DNA from: Areca catechu
Taxonomy: Eukaryota > Streptophyta > Magnoliopsida > Arecales > Arecaceae
Direction: 5' to 3'
NCBI GenBank assembly: GCA_021397845.1
Contig: CM038046.1
Coordinates: 60,840,021 to 60,904,020, forward strand
Length of the DNA: 64,000 nucleotides
The notes under the pieces were generated by a model. That model was given only the letters and a program-made list of their open reading frames with translations. It was not told the DNA's origin and searched no databases. Position numbers and translations under genes: made by a program. Shown one piece after another: positions 40,301-52,300 of the stretch (the stretch's first letter is position 1; the number at the start of each line of letters is the position of its first letter).

Positions 40301-43300
40301 GCACAGTCTATCACCAGATTTATATATAACCATACATGGGTCTTATTATTGATGAGGAGCTTTACAGGAAAGAAATATTGAGACCGGGGGTCACACGGTT
40401 TGCAACTAATTACATTGCACTTGATAGTCTTCTTAACAAGAAAGCAGAGCTGCGTCAGATGTTTGTCAGTCAGGACTGGCAGGAGAGCAGATATGCCAGG
40501 GCAAATACTGAGGGAAGCAATGTGGAGAATTTAGTGACGAGACAGACATTCTGGCAGCGGGCTGAGAGGGTAGTGGAGGCTATCAAGTCTCTATATGTGG
40601 TACTTCGTGCCGTGGACTCCGAGAGGTATGCTCAGATGGGTTTCTTATATTTCATGATGCAAAGGGCAAAGGAAAAGACCCAGGAGGCAGATCCATCACA
40701 TGCATATGAGTATATCCGGATCATTGATGGACGTGGAGTTATCAAATGAGTTCAGATTTGCATTTAGCAGGTACGTAGTATTTTATGAAGTCCCTAAAAA
40801 TTAGGTTTTAATTAGATTCATACAAGTACGCTTGACTGATTCTTAAAATATATGTGTAGCTTACTATCTAAATCCGAGATTTCAGTATCCGTACCGGACA
40901 TTGCCATGAATGAAGATCTTATGTCTGCCCTGCGCAAGTTATATATAAGATGGAGCCCGATCCAGATATCGCTGTTATGTGCCTTGAAGAAGTAAATTAT
41001 TTTAAAATCATTGAATGATTTTTAATAGCATTAATTTCAACAAGCTAATAAATATTTTTCTGGTAGAAATTTTTTAGGGAGGGCACAGATTCATTTGGAT
41101 CCACTGTAGCGATCAGAAGTAAATCAAAGATAAATCTTGGTAGGTACTACTAAGGAGTAAGTCTAATATTATATCAGGATTAAATTTTTTATTTTGCCAA
41201 ATATAAAATTCTAAATGATGTAATGTCTTTTGCAGCTGAATGGTGGATGCATTTTGGTGGATCTGCTAAAAATTTGAAGGTTCTTGCAGTGAAGATCCTC
41301 TCCTAGACGGTGTCCTCTAATGGATGTGAGTGCAACTGGTCTACATTTGGTCTTATCTACTCCAAGCAGAGGAACCGTCTGAAACAGAAACGCCTCAACG
41401 ATCTTGTGTTTGTACACTATAATTTAAGGTTGAGGCTAAAATGTATTCAGGAAGAAGTAGAATTGAAATATCCTGATCCCACTGCAAGTTCATATATTGA
41501 TGAGGATGAAGATCCAATGATTGGATAGGTCATGGGTCAGCAGCAGACGCCAGAGCTTGATGAGCCAGGATCGTCTCTTCGACCGGCCAGTTTTGTAGCT
41601 AGTGAGGCTGGGATGGATGCTGGATAATGGGCAACAAGTCATATTCCTCACAGGGCTCCAGCAGATACAGCACATCGTTCGTCCCCACCATTTAGTAGAC
41701 CTGGAGACAAAGGAAAAGGAAAGGCAGTTTCACCTCCATCGGAGCACTCAGTCCTCTCAGATTCAGATACCAGAGATAGTAATGATAGTGCTTTAGATAG
41801 TGGAGGATCTAGTGATCAGGGAGGGGCAGGAGGACAGGAGTCGTAGCCACCTAGTCCTATTCGATTCACTAGGGAGTCGCAGTTTTTTCATGCCACGCAG
41901 CATATAGATCATGGAGCACCATCTGATAGACCTCATGATGATACGATTCCATATAGACGACGGGCTCCACGCGGTCGTTCGGGACACGATACAGCTACAG
42001 ATCTTGCACGTGGAGTAGGATCTTTGGATGTATCTGAATCATCCTTATATTCAGGATCCTCTTATCCGCAGCTACCGGCAGCTTATGGTCCATATGATTC
42101 ATATGGTGCATCCGAGACGTCAGCATCCAGTGGTTATTATCCCGGAGCATTTTATGCATCTGATTTTGTTGCTGGTATATTTGGATTCCCCCCTGCACCT
42201 GCACTGCCATATCGTCAGTCTCTGGATAGCTCTCAGAATCGGGACATCAGAGAGGGATCTGCGATTAGTTATGACCCATCACGCATACCTCCTGGGATGA
42301 GCTTAGAGGAGTATCATGCTGCCTGGCAGGAGGGACATGCCGAATTTCCTACAGAGTACATACATGTTCCCTATATTTATGGACATCGTCACTCTACCCG
42401 ATTCTAGACATTGGTATGTAATTATATATTTATGTCATATTTTATTTTCATTAATTGCTGATAATCTTAATTTAATTATCATTTTTTTTTATTTCAATTG
42501 AAAATAGTCCTAAATATTAGTATTTAGTCCTAAACCCTAAAGCGGTACGCCATCCTAAATCTTAAATCCTAAACTGGCCTAAACCCTAAATTCTAAACCC
42601 TTAAAAAATAAATCCTAAACCCTAAACCCTAAACCCTTAAATATTAAAATAAAAACCTTAAAATTACAAAGAAACAAAAAAATCAAAAAAAAAAAATTTT
42701 GGGCGTACCGGTTTGGACCGGCACGCCCTACCGTACCGTGTCGACACGGTACGGTTCGGTACCGAACCGGTACCGGCCGGCCATCGGTACGGCACCCGGT
42801 ACCGGTACCAGGAACCTTGCACATGCCGGTATGGTACGGTACGGACCGTACCGTACCGTACCGTTCCGCTTTCCCTTCCGTACCGTACCGTTCTGCCCTC
42901 CCGCTGATACGGGTCCCGATATCGGTACCGGGAACCCTGGACATAGGCCTGCTTTCCTCTCAAGTGCAATATAGCTAGTAACAAACTTTTTCACAACTAG
43001 TCTTAAGATCCTCTCCTATTTATCTCGTCATTAGTAATACAATTCATCTATGGTTTTTAATAAATTTGGTGATGGACCGGGTTGTCCCCACTATCTACTG
43101 CATCCTATAAATCATCCTAATCTCCATCAACATGAAGTTGATATAATATTCAGCATATGGGATTCAAAAAGCATGTGGCCATCATTCCATCAAGTTTTTC
43201 TGAGTGGCCATATATTGTGGCACATTATTAGTGATGACTTGCATGACATTCTTCTACCTGCTTTATTAATTTGAGGATGTACATGGTGTCATGCACCTGA

Positions 43301-46300
43301 TCAGAAGCGTCAATCAACTTTTGAAAAAAGTCTTCATGTCACAATTTGTCAAGGAGTTGATGATTGTTTAACCATCACCATCAATCCATATATAGATCAC
43401 GTACTTTGGTACGAGGCAATCCACATCTATAACTTATTATTGTCAAGAAGCTCATCATAGAATTTTTTGGAGGAATTGCACTTGGACTAGTAGCCTGTAT
43501 GAAATTGTAGACCTATCGTATGTGGTGCCTGTTACATTTACAGGGATGTGGCTGAAATGAAACTAGAATGCAATAGCTTGCCACATATCATTTTCTTGTC
43601 CTTCTTCAGCATGTTAATTTTCTGCTGCTTCGAATCCCGACTGGGGAAGGCATGTGTATGTAGATCATGGATGGTGGTTTTTGGTGAAATCTTTCTGAAG
43701 GACTTTTTCTTGCTATCAAAAACTTCTAATCAAGGATTGTTGAACCGGTACTGGGACCATACCGGTTAGTGACCAGTACGGTACGGTATGGTACCGTATC
43801 GATACACGTACAGGTCTTGGTAAATTGAGAAAAAAACTTTCTTCTCTCCCCTCTCAAGCAAGGATTGCTGAACTGGATCCAAACCAGGTCGAATCGAGCC
43901 CGAACCGGATTGAACCGAGCCTGAATTGGACTGAACCGGACCATACCGGTCTGAACCAACCCGTATCGGTCCGGTTCAGATCATTTTTTATAGTTCGGGT
44001 CCCGAACCATTTTTTAGGACTGAACCATATCGGTTCTTGGTCGATACGGTATGGTACGCTCCGAACCGGGTAGTTCAGGATGGTTCCGAAGACCTTGCTT
44101 CCAGTATAGATGCAAGTTGGCCACCACCTCTATCGATTGCTTCCTTGACTAAGGAGGTCCTCCTGAACTCTAGATTTGCTTAGTCGATTCCAAAATCAAA
44201 GCTAGATTTGTACTTTGAGGGCCTAAATCGAGCCCTATGCTTGGCCACCTTAACCTATTGCTAATTATCCAGGCTTGCCTGAACGATAGCCTCGATTTGT
44301 GCCTCCTTGTCATGTGGAACGATGGCCTTATCTGACTTTCTAGAATAATAAGAAGATGGTTTTGTTGCTTGACGATCCACCTCCACCTTCCGATAGTCTT
44401 TTTTGTTGCTTTGGAATCAATGAAGTGCTTCATTTGTTGTCGAACCTTATATGGGCATTTCTAGTACGTAGATATATCGGAATAATCACTAGCTAGGTGT
44501 TGCTTTGACCTGGTTATCCCTCCCTTGAACTCTATGTTGCATTAGCTGCACTTCTAGTGGTGCTAATTTGAGAGTACATGTTCATGATCCCAACTAATGC
44601 CATGCTTTGGATCCTTCTTCTTTCTCGGCCTAAAAAAGAAATAAAAATGAAGAAATAGAGAGGGGGAGAGTTGGAATACCTTGAAAGAGGCTTAGATCTT
44701 GTGTTTTATTGTATAAATCGGTGTTTATTTTTGATTTTTGTGGAAAATTGTGGACTTTGAAGTGGGGGGGGTGTGAGAAGCAATGGAAGCTTCTCATGGC
44801 CTTTCTCTTCGGTTAGAAAATTGAGTAGATAAAAATCAATTGTTGATTTCATCTAGCCTCTAAAGGGCTTTTATAAGTACTTAGATACAATGTATTTGGA
44901 TATTTATTAAATATGGTAAGATCCTAGTATATATCGTCATAACCTAATATGGTTATAACCACATTATATACGGGATTTTTTCCAACAATATATGGCTATA
45001 ACCTAGTATGGTTATAACCATGTTACATACAATATTTTTTAACACTTTCCCTCAAGTTGGGGCATATATATCAAATATTCCCAGCTTGGTACATAAGAAA
45101 GAAAAATGAGTAGGCTCAGAAGCTTTAGTAAAGATATCAGCCAACTGATCCTTCAATATTGTGTGGGGAGTAATAATCTGTCCTGATAAAACAACATCCC
45201 AAACAAATTGATAGTCAACTTTAATATGCTTAATCCGTTCATGAAAGACATGATTGTTTGCAATGTATATAGCAGAGTGATTGTCATAATGCATTACCAT
45301 ATGTTTAGAATAAGATATGCCAAGTTCTTTTAACAAAGAACTGACCCGCATCATCTCACAAGTTGTGTGAGCCATCGTTCTATACTCAGCCTCGGCACTT
45401 GAACATGTTACTACTGTTTGTTTTTTACTTTTCCATGTGATAAGATTTCCTTTATCAAAGATGCAAAAATGTGATATGGATCTCGTATTACTCACCGAGC
45501 CAGCATAGCCAGAATCAAAATAGGCTTCAATTTGTAAATGCCCATTTCTTTTATACAAAAGATCTCTTTTTGGGGCTCTTGTAATGTAATGCAAGATTTT
45601 TAATAGAGCATTCCAATGACGAATCTTAGGTTTTTGCATATACTAACTCACTAGCCCCACTACGAAGGAGAGGCCAGGTCTTGTGACTGTCAAATAGATA
45701 AGCTTCCCCTCTTGTCTACGGTACCGAGTACATCCTCAAAATCATCTCCTGAATCATAAATTTTTAATGGTAACTGAGAATCAATAGGAGTAGAACTTGT
45801 TTTATAACGAAGTAAGTCTATTTTCATCAATAAATCAATGGTGTATTTTCTTTGAGAAAGAAACACTCCTTGCAACTCATATGCCACTTCAATTCCTAGG
45901 AAATATTGAGGTTTATCCAAATTTTTGGTAACAAAATGATTCTCTAAGTGTTCTTTGATTTGAATTTTGAACAATCTCATCATGATCACTATCTATCAGA
46001 AGAATATTATCCATATACACAGCAAGAACAACCAATTCAAAAGATCTTTGCTTCACAAAAATTGAGTGATTAGACTTGCTTCAATGAAGTCCAATTTTGT
46101 TAACTACTTGGCAAAATTTATCAAGCTAGGTCCTTGGACTTTGCTTGAGGCCATAGATAGCTTTCTTCTTTAGTTTGCAAACTTTCTCCTCTTGAGTAAC
46201 ATAACCCAGAGGTTGCTTCATATAAATAACTTCAGACAAATCTCCGTATAAAAAGCATTACTTACATTTATTTGGTGTAGTTTCGAATCCTGATTAATTG

Positions 46301-49300
46301 CAATGGAGAATAAAATGCGAACTGAGTTGAGACGAGCAATTGGGAAAAAGGTCTCAAAGTAGTCAATACCATAAATTTGGATGTATCCTTTAGTGACAAG
46401 ACGGACCTTAAAGCGCTCCACGGTGCCATCAGGTTGCTACTTGATTGTAAAGATCCATCTACATCCAATAGGATGAACATCGGATGGTGGTGAAACTAAC
46501 TCCCAAGTGCCATGATTGACTAGAGCAGCCATCTCTTCATCCATGGCCTGTCTTTATCTGGGATTAGATTGAGCCTCCTGGTAGGTCCTGGGAGTAGATA
46601 TAGAAGACAGAGATTCAACAAAAGATTAAAATGAAGGTAGAAGATAATCAAAGGTTATCGAGGTAGATATTGGGTCCAAAGTACAAGATTTTTTATCCTT
46701 TAGTAATGCTACAGGCAATTCTAAACCTAGAAGATGGCTAGTGAGAATAGTGAGAATCTTAGATGGAGATGACATAGTTGGTGGTGATAAAGATGGAGGA
46801 GCTCTTTTCTTGTGATGACTGTAAACCTGCAAAAGTAGAGTAGAAGTACTAGAAGATGGTGCTATGGGAGTTTTAGGAGCAATATGCGGTAGAGGAACAC
46901 CAGATGATTCGGAAGAGATGGGAAAGAATGGAGTGCTTTCAAAGAACGAGACATTAGCAAAGACAATGTCGTTTAAAAAGAGGATCATAATATCGGTATC
47001 CTTTCTGAGTGTGAGAATATCCTAGAAAGATATACCGAACATATCGAGTTGATAACTTGTCTCTGGTAGGCCCAAAGAGATGAACAAAGCATAGCATCCA
47101 AACACATGAGGTGAGAGAGAAGGGTTCTTCAGAGGGATAGAGAGGGAAAATTGGAGATTTTTCATCTAATATGCTTGATGAATCCATATTTATAAGATAA
47201 CATGCTGTAAGAATGGCTCACACCAATAAGGTTTAGGTATTTGCATATGAAACATAAGAGTCCGTGCCATTTCTAAAATATGTCTATGTTTTCTTTCAGT
47301 TATTTCATTTTGCTGAGAGGTACAAGGATATGAGGTTTGATGTATTATACCACGATAAGTACAAAAATCTGAAAACTAGATTGCAAGTATTCGGAGGCAT
47401 TATTATTGCAAAAAATTTTAATAGAAGTAGAAAACTAAGTTTTTATTTCATTATAAAAGTTTTAAAATATAAAAAAAGTCTTCAAACAAACTTTCGAGGA
47501 GATGCAACCAGGTTATCCTAGTGTAGTTATCGAAAAAAATCATATCATATCTTAAACCTAATCGAGTCAGGATATGACTTGGACCCCATATATCCAAATG
47601 GATTAACATAAATAGAAGAACGATGCTTACTAACAGAAGAAGGAAAGGACATTGTGATGTTTTCCTAACTGGCAAGCTTTGCATTCAAGACTATCCAAAG
47701 ACTTGGGAAGAGGACCAAGATTCTTCAGGACTTCCGTAGATGGATGGCTAAGACAATAATGCCATTAATAAGGTGAACTGAAAGATGACAACACAACACA
47801 AGCAGGAGATGTAATATCAGTAAGGAAGTAAACTCCATTTATTTTAGCACTGCCACCAATCGTCTTCCTTGTAGTGAGATCCTGAAAGAGAATGAGAAAG
47901 GTAAAATGTAACTGAGCAGTTTAAGGATTTAATAAAGCATCCAATAGATAAATTCAAATGACATTTAGGAGCATATAGGACATTTGTAAGAATGAGTGTA
48001 GAGAAAATCTTTGCAGTACCACATCCAAGAGTAGGAACTAGGGTTTGCGGTACCGTCCCGTATCGCCCGATACGGGACGTACCGTACCATACCGGCTAAG
48101 AGCCGATACGGTTCACCTATAAAAAATGGTCCAGTTTCTAGACTGTTGAAAAAAATAAAAAAATTATATTCTGTATCGATACGAGCCCTGGTACCGGTTC
48201 ATCGATCCTTGGTAGGAACTGAAGTGCCATTTGCAATAGTGACAAATAGTATATAAGACACTAGAGTGTATGTAATAAAAATATCTTTGTTACTTGTGAC
48301 ATGAAAAGAAGTACCTGAATCTAATAACTAGGATATACCAGGAGTGATTGTAGTAGCCATCCCAAGAGTTGAAGACAATTGGTGGAGCTGAAGATATAGA
48401 GGCACCGATGGATGGGAGAAAATGCTCGTAGTCAGCCCGTGAAATCAAAACTGGGTCATCAGCGGTAGGAGAGACACCAATGTTAGATGAAGCTATAGAA
48501 AATGCAAAAGTTGCAAGACAAGGCATAAGGCTTTCCAAATTTCTGCCAACAATGCTCAGCAGGATGATTTAAGCATCTGCAATGTGGACATGGTGGAAAA
48601 GAATTGCATCCAGGTCCACGACCTGTGTGACCCCCTTGGTGTGTGACCCCCTTGGTTGCTATGAGTACCAATAGAAAGAGTAGTGCTCTTCATAGATGGA
48701 GAAGATATGGGTTGTAACTCAGTAACATGTAGAACATGGCTCATAGCATTGCTTAAGGTAGGAATGCTATCATCAGCCATGAGTTGAGCTTGAATATGAG
48801 AGAGTGAGGGATTAAGTCTAGAAAGGAACTTCGCTACATAGAACTCCTCAATGTTGTTGTTGAAGAACAGAAATATCAGCAATGAAAGGATGATATTGGG
48901 CAAGGTCAGTCCTCTTTCCCTGAAGAATGCTGTAGTACTCTTGAATTGAGAGATTTCCTTGCTGCAAAGAGAAGATATCTGAATAGAAAGTAGATCCTTG
49001 AGACATTCTTCTCTTGAAAGGAGGTCATTCTCAAGAAATCCCACATTTCTTTTGCAGTGGATGAAAACATCACAGTGTTAGCAATATGAGGCTCTAGGCT
49101 GTTTAACATCTAGGTAAGCATAGCATAATCAGCATCTTGCCATTTGCATAGTTCCATTAAATCATCATTATCAATAGGTTCTTTATCTAGGTGATGAAGC
49201 TTTTCTTGGGATCCCACCATGTAGCGAAATGCCTAAAGACCAAAGAAGATAATTGGCACCATTAAATTTGACATTAGTACCAAGAGAGGTGATTTCACGT

Positions 49301-52300
49301 CATTTGAGGAAGAGACTATAGAGCAAATCTAGAGGATCTATCAAAAGAATAGGCTAAATAGTTTCAGGAGGCCAAGTGTTTGCTAGAAATAGACCAAATA
49401 GCACAAGTGGCACAAGGAAGAATGGATCTGCAGCAAAGTAGGTTGAACAGTAGCAGGAGGCCAAGTGGTTGTAAGGAAGAGATCAAACAACACCAGGAGA
49501 GGTGAGCGATTGAGTGTCACCAAGAGAGAGAGAGGCCGAGCAGCACAAGGAGGTTGAGCGAACAACCCCCAAGAGAAACCAAGAGGAGAGAGGGTGTGTG
49601 GCATCATCAGAGAAGGTTGAAGATCACCAAGAGATAAGAGGCTGTAGCTTAATTAGGGTTTGGCTTTGATACCAAGTTAAAAAACAGAGTAAAGAAAAAT
49701 CAATTGTTGATTTCATCTAGCCTCTAAAGGGCGATACAATGTATTTTGATATCTATTAAACATGGTAAGATCCTAATATATATGATTATAACCTATTATG
49801 ATATTAAATACTATACTTCCTAACATCTTCAATTATAACGGTAGAGGGGTCCAATTCAACATCGAATTGGTGTGAACCTGGCGGTTTACACTGGTTCTGC
49901 TTTGATCTGAGTGGTTTAGTGCAGTTCACATTGATTGGTGCTTATTTAAAATTTTGGGGGCAAGCCAATCTGATTTTCGGGCAGTTTGGTTTGGGACACA
50001 CACCGAACTAGGTGGTTCAGTATGTACCGAACTAGGTTCTTCAGGGCAGTACCACATACCATGGTTAGAGTTCACTTTCTAGAGCATAAGGAATAAATCA
50101 GTTCAAAATAATTTCAGTTGGATATAGCTATTGGTGTACAAAAGGATTATAAGTTGATAAGAGAGCATAACGGAATTTATAGAAGGTTTTAGATTTTCTG
50201 CTTTTTCTGAAAAAACAAAATTTATGCTAACGTGTATAGTAACTACAGTAACTGAACTTTTTCAGAACTCTTTGATGAAAAGGAGTTTATCATGAGTGGG
50301 TTAATAGGATGAACAATGCATTAAGACCGTGAACAAACGAAGTGCTCATAGCATGCAATAATTTTATTTGTTTACTGGCTCAGCCTCTCCAAAATATGCA
50401 TTGCTTTCATTGTCCCTTATGTGCACCAAATTTGTTCTTTTGATTTTAGATTGCTATTTTAATTTTTGCCCAGCCTTGAACATAGACAATTGATCTTCTA
50501 AACCTTTTTGGTATATGCTTTAGTATATTTGATCCTTGTGCTAAAAATTGGTCATCACACAAATTTTATCAAGATCTTATAAACAATTGCATACTTGCTA
50601 TAGTCTGTTTTTTAATATCTGTGAGCTTGCTAGCTATGCTGATCCCTGTGTGCAAATTCTTATTATGTGGCTACTCAGATCCACAGAGTAACGTTATGAC
50701 TCTGATCCTTTTGGTTATTGAATGTGGGTACTGCTTATTTTCTTGCAGAGCACACTGGATTCCATGACTTTGTTTTGTTCAATTGACCTCTAAATCCTTA
50801 TATTTCCGAGTTTTCCCATATTAGGAATTTAAATTAGTTTCTTTTCCTAAATTTGCCATTGACATTGTGTGAATTAATACATTCATGACTAATGTCATGT
50901 TTAGAACAAACCATTAATCATGCCTTGATTATAACTTATAACCAATCCATATAGATATCAATCAGGCAACGAGGCTCGCAATCAAACACGATCTACTAAG
51001 GTTTGAAACTTTGAATACTGGATTGTGAACCAGTAGGAGATTGGTACAGTATAGGTACTGCTACTATGCTGCACAGTGCCAGAACACTAATAGTAACTTT
51101 TTTTTTTTTTCAAGGCATTTATGCTTTGTCTCTGATACTTTAAGATTAAAGATACAATGAAACTAGGCAGCCCACCTAGCTGTCATAGGACTGACAACCC
51201 TTTCATGGATTTTGAAGTTTTGAACCAAAAGATTTTTATTTATTATTTAATATTGACCACCCAACTAGATAGAAATGAAAAAGGTCTTTATCATTTTGGA
51301 GGATGAGTGTTACACTACAAAAATTTAAAGACCAGAATTTTGAATATCAAGATTTTATATAAAATAATAAATATGAAATAAAATTTTATATTTATTTAAT
51401 TTTAACTAATATGTTTAATAATATTTCCAAAAAATATAAAATAAATGATTTCAAGATTTGTTTAATTTATAAAATGAGATTGAAAATGGAGAAGTATAAT
51501 TGAGAATTTATATAACCACAAAATATCTGCTTAGTTGAAGGAAAAATTTTATGGGATGTCATATGACTAGCTATGCTTTATGGTATAGAATATTGGGCAG
51601 TTAGAAAAGAACATAATCAATATATACACAAGATGAGTGCGATCAAAATGAAGATATTGAGATGGATGTATGGTAATCTAACAAAAGACAGAATAAAAAA
51701 TGAAGTCATTTATAAAAGGTGGAGATAATATCAATCAATTCAGGACAAATTGAGAGGATGACTTTGATGTGTTGGATATGTACCGACATAGGCTGAGCTG
51801 CTGAGGGATGTAGTAGCATGGAGTGACTTGATAGATGAAGAAGGAAAGAGGGATAGAGATAGACTTAAAATTACATTGGAATGATGTAGTAAGGAAGGAC
51901 TTGATATCAGGGTTCGCGGTACCATCCTGTACCGCCCGGTACAGGGTGTACCATACCGTACCGGCCAAGAGCCGGTACGGTTCGCCTCCAAAAAACGGTC
52001 CGGTCTTCGGATCGTTGAAAAATAAAAAAAATATTTTCCGTACCGGTATGGTATGGTACGATACCGTACTGGTATGTACCGCCCGGTTTAGTCATGTTCG
52101 GGCTCGGTTTGGCTCGGTTCGGGTCTGGTTCAGGTTTGGTTCAAGATTCTTGCTTGGGAGAGGGGGGAGGAAGCGAGTTTTTTTTTCAATTTTTTAAGCC
52201 CGGTACAGAGGATGGTACGGCACGGTACGGACCGTACCATACCTGTCGCTGACCGGTATGGACCCCGGTACCAGTTCAGCGATCGTTGCTTGATATTGCT

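Larger units (their letters stand above)
39597..42819 (+). mobile_element. hAT DNA transposon, copy 3, 5'-truncated
   Basis: Collinear on the + strand with the reverse complement of 19832-23060. The left end starts abruptly inside the coding region (GGAAGTCTTCCAGGC matches the reverse of about 23020). The right end is a full terminus: telomere-like tract (42525-42650), GGTACGG words and the end GGAACCTTG at 42819. It is the copy closest in sequence to copy 1. Confidence 0.88.
44811..49825 (-). mobile_element. Ty1/copia LTR retrotransposon, complete but degenerate (5.0 kb)
   Basis: Both LTRs share AATCAATTGTTGATTTC and ATCTAGCCTCTAAAGGGC. The 5-bp target duplication TCTTC is exact (44806-44810 and 49826-49830). 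The sense-strand primer-binding site TGGTATCAAAGCC follows the right-hand LTR (49662-49674), and a purine tract (reverse of CTTTCCCTCAAG) borders the left-hand one at 45045. Domain order on the - strand is gag, protease region, integrase, reverse transcriptase, RNase H, the copia order. A MITE sits at 48039-48211. Confidence 0.92.
42940..50063 (-). mobile_element. hAT DNA transposon, copy 4, 3'-truncated and interrupted
   Basis: The - strand coding remnants at 42950-44640 correspond to the N-terminal half of the family transposase. The 5' terminus resumes after the copia element, at 49831-50063, with GGTGTGAACC and GGTTCA words and the end CCACATACCATG. A MITE (43731-44097) and a copia element (44811-49825) sit inside it. 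Confidence 0.75.
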
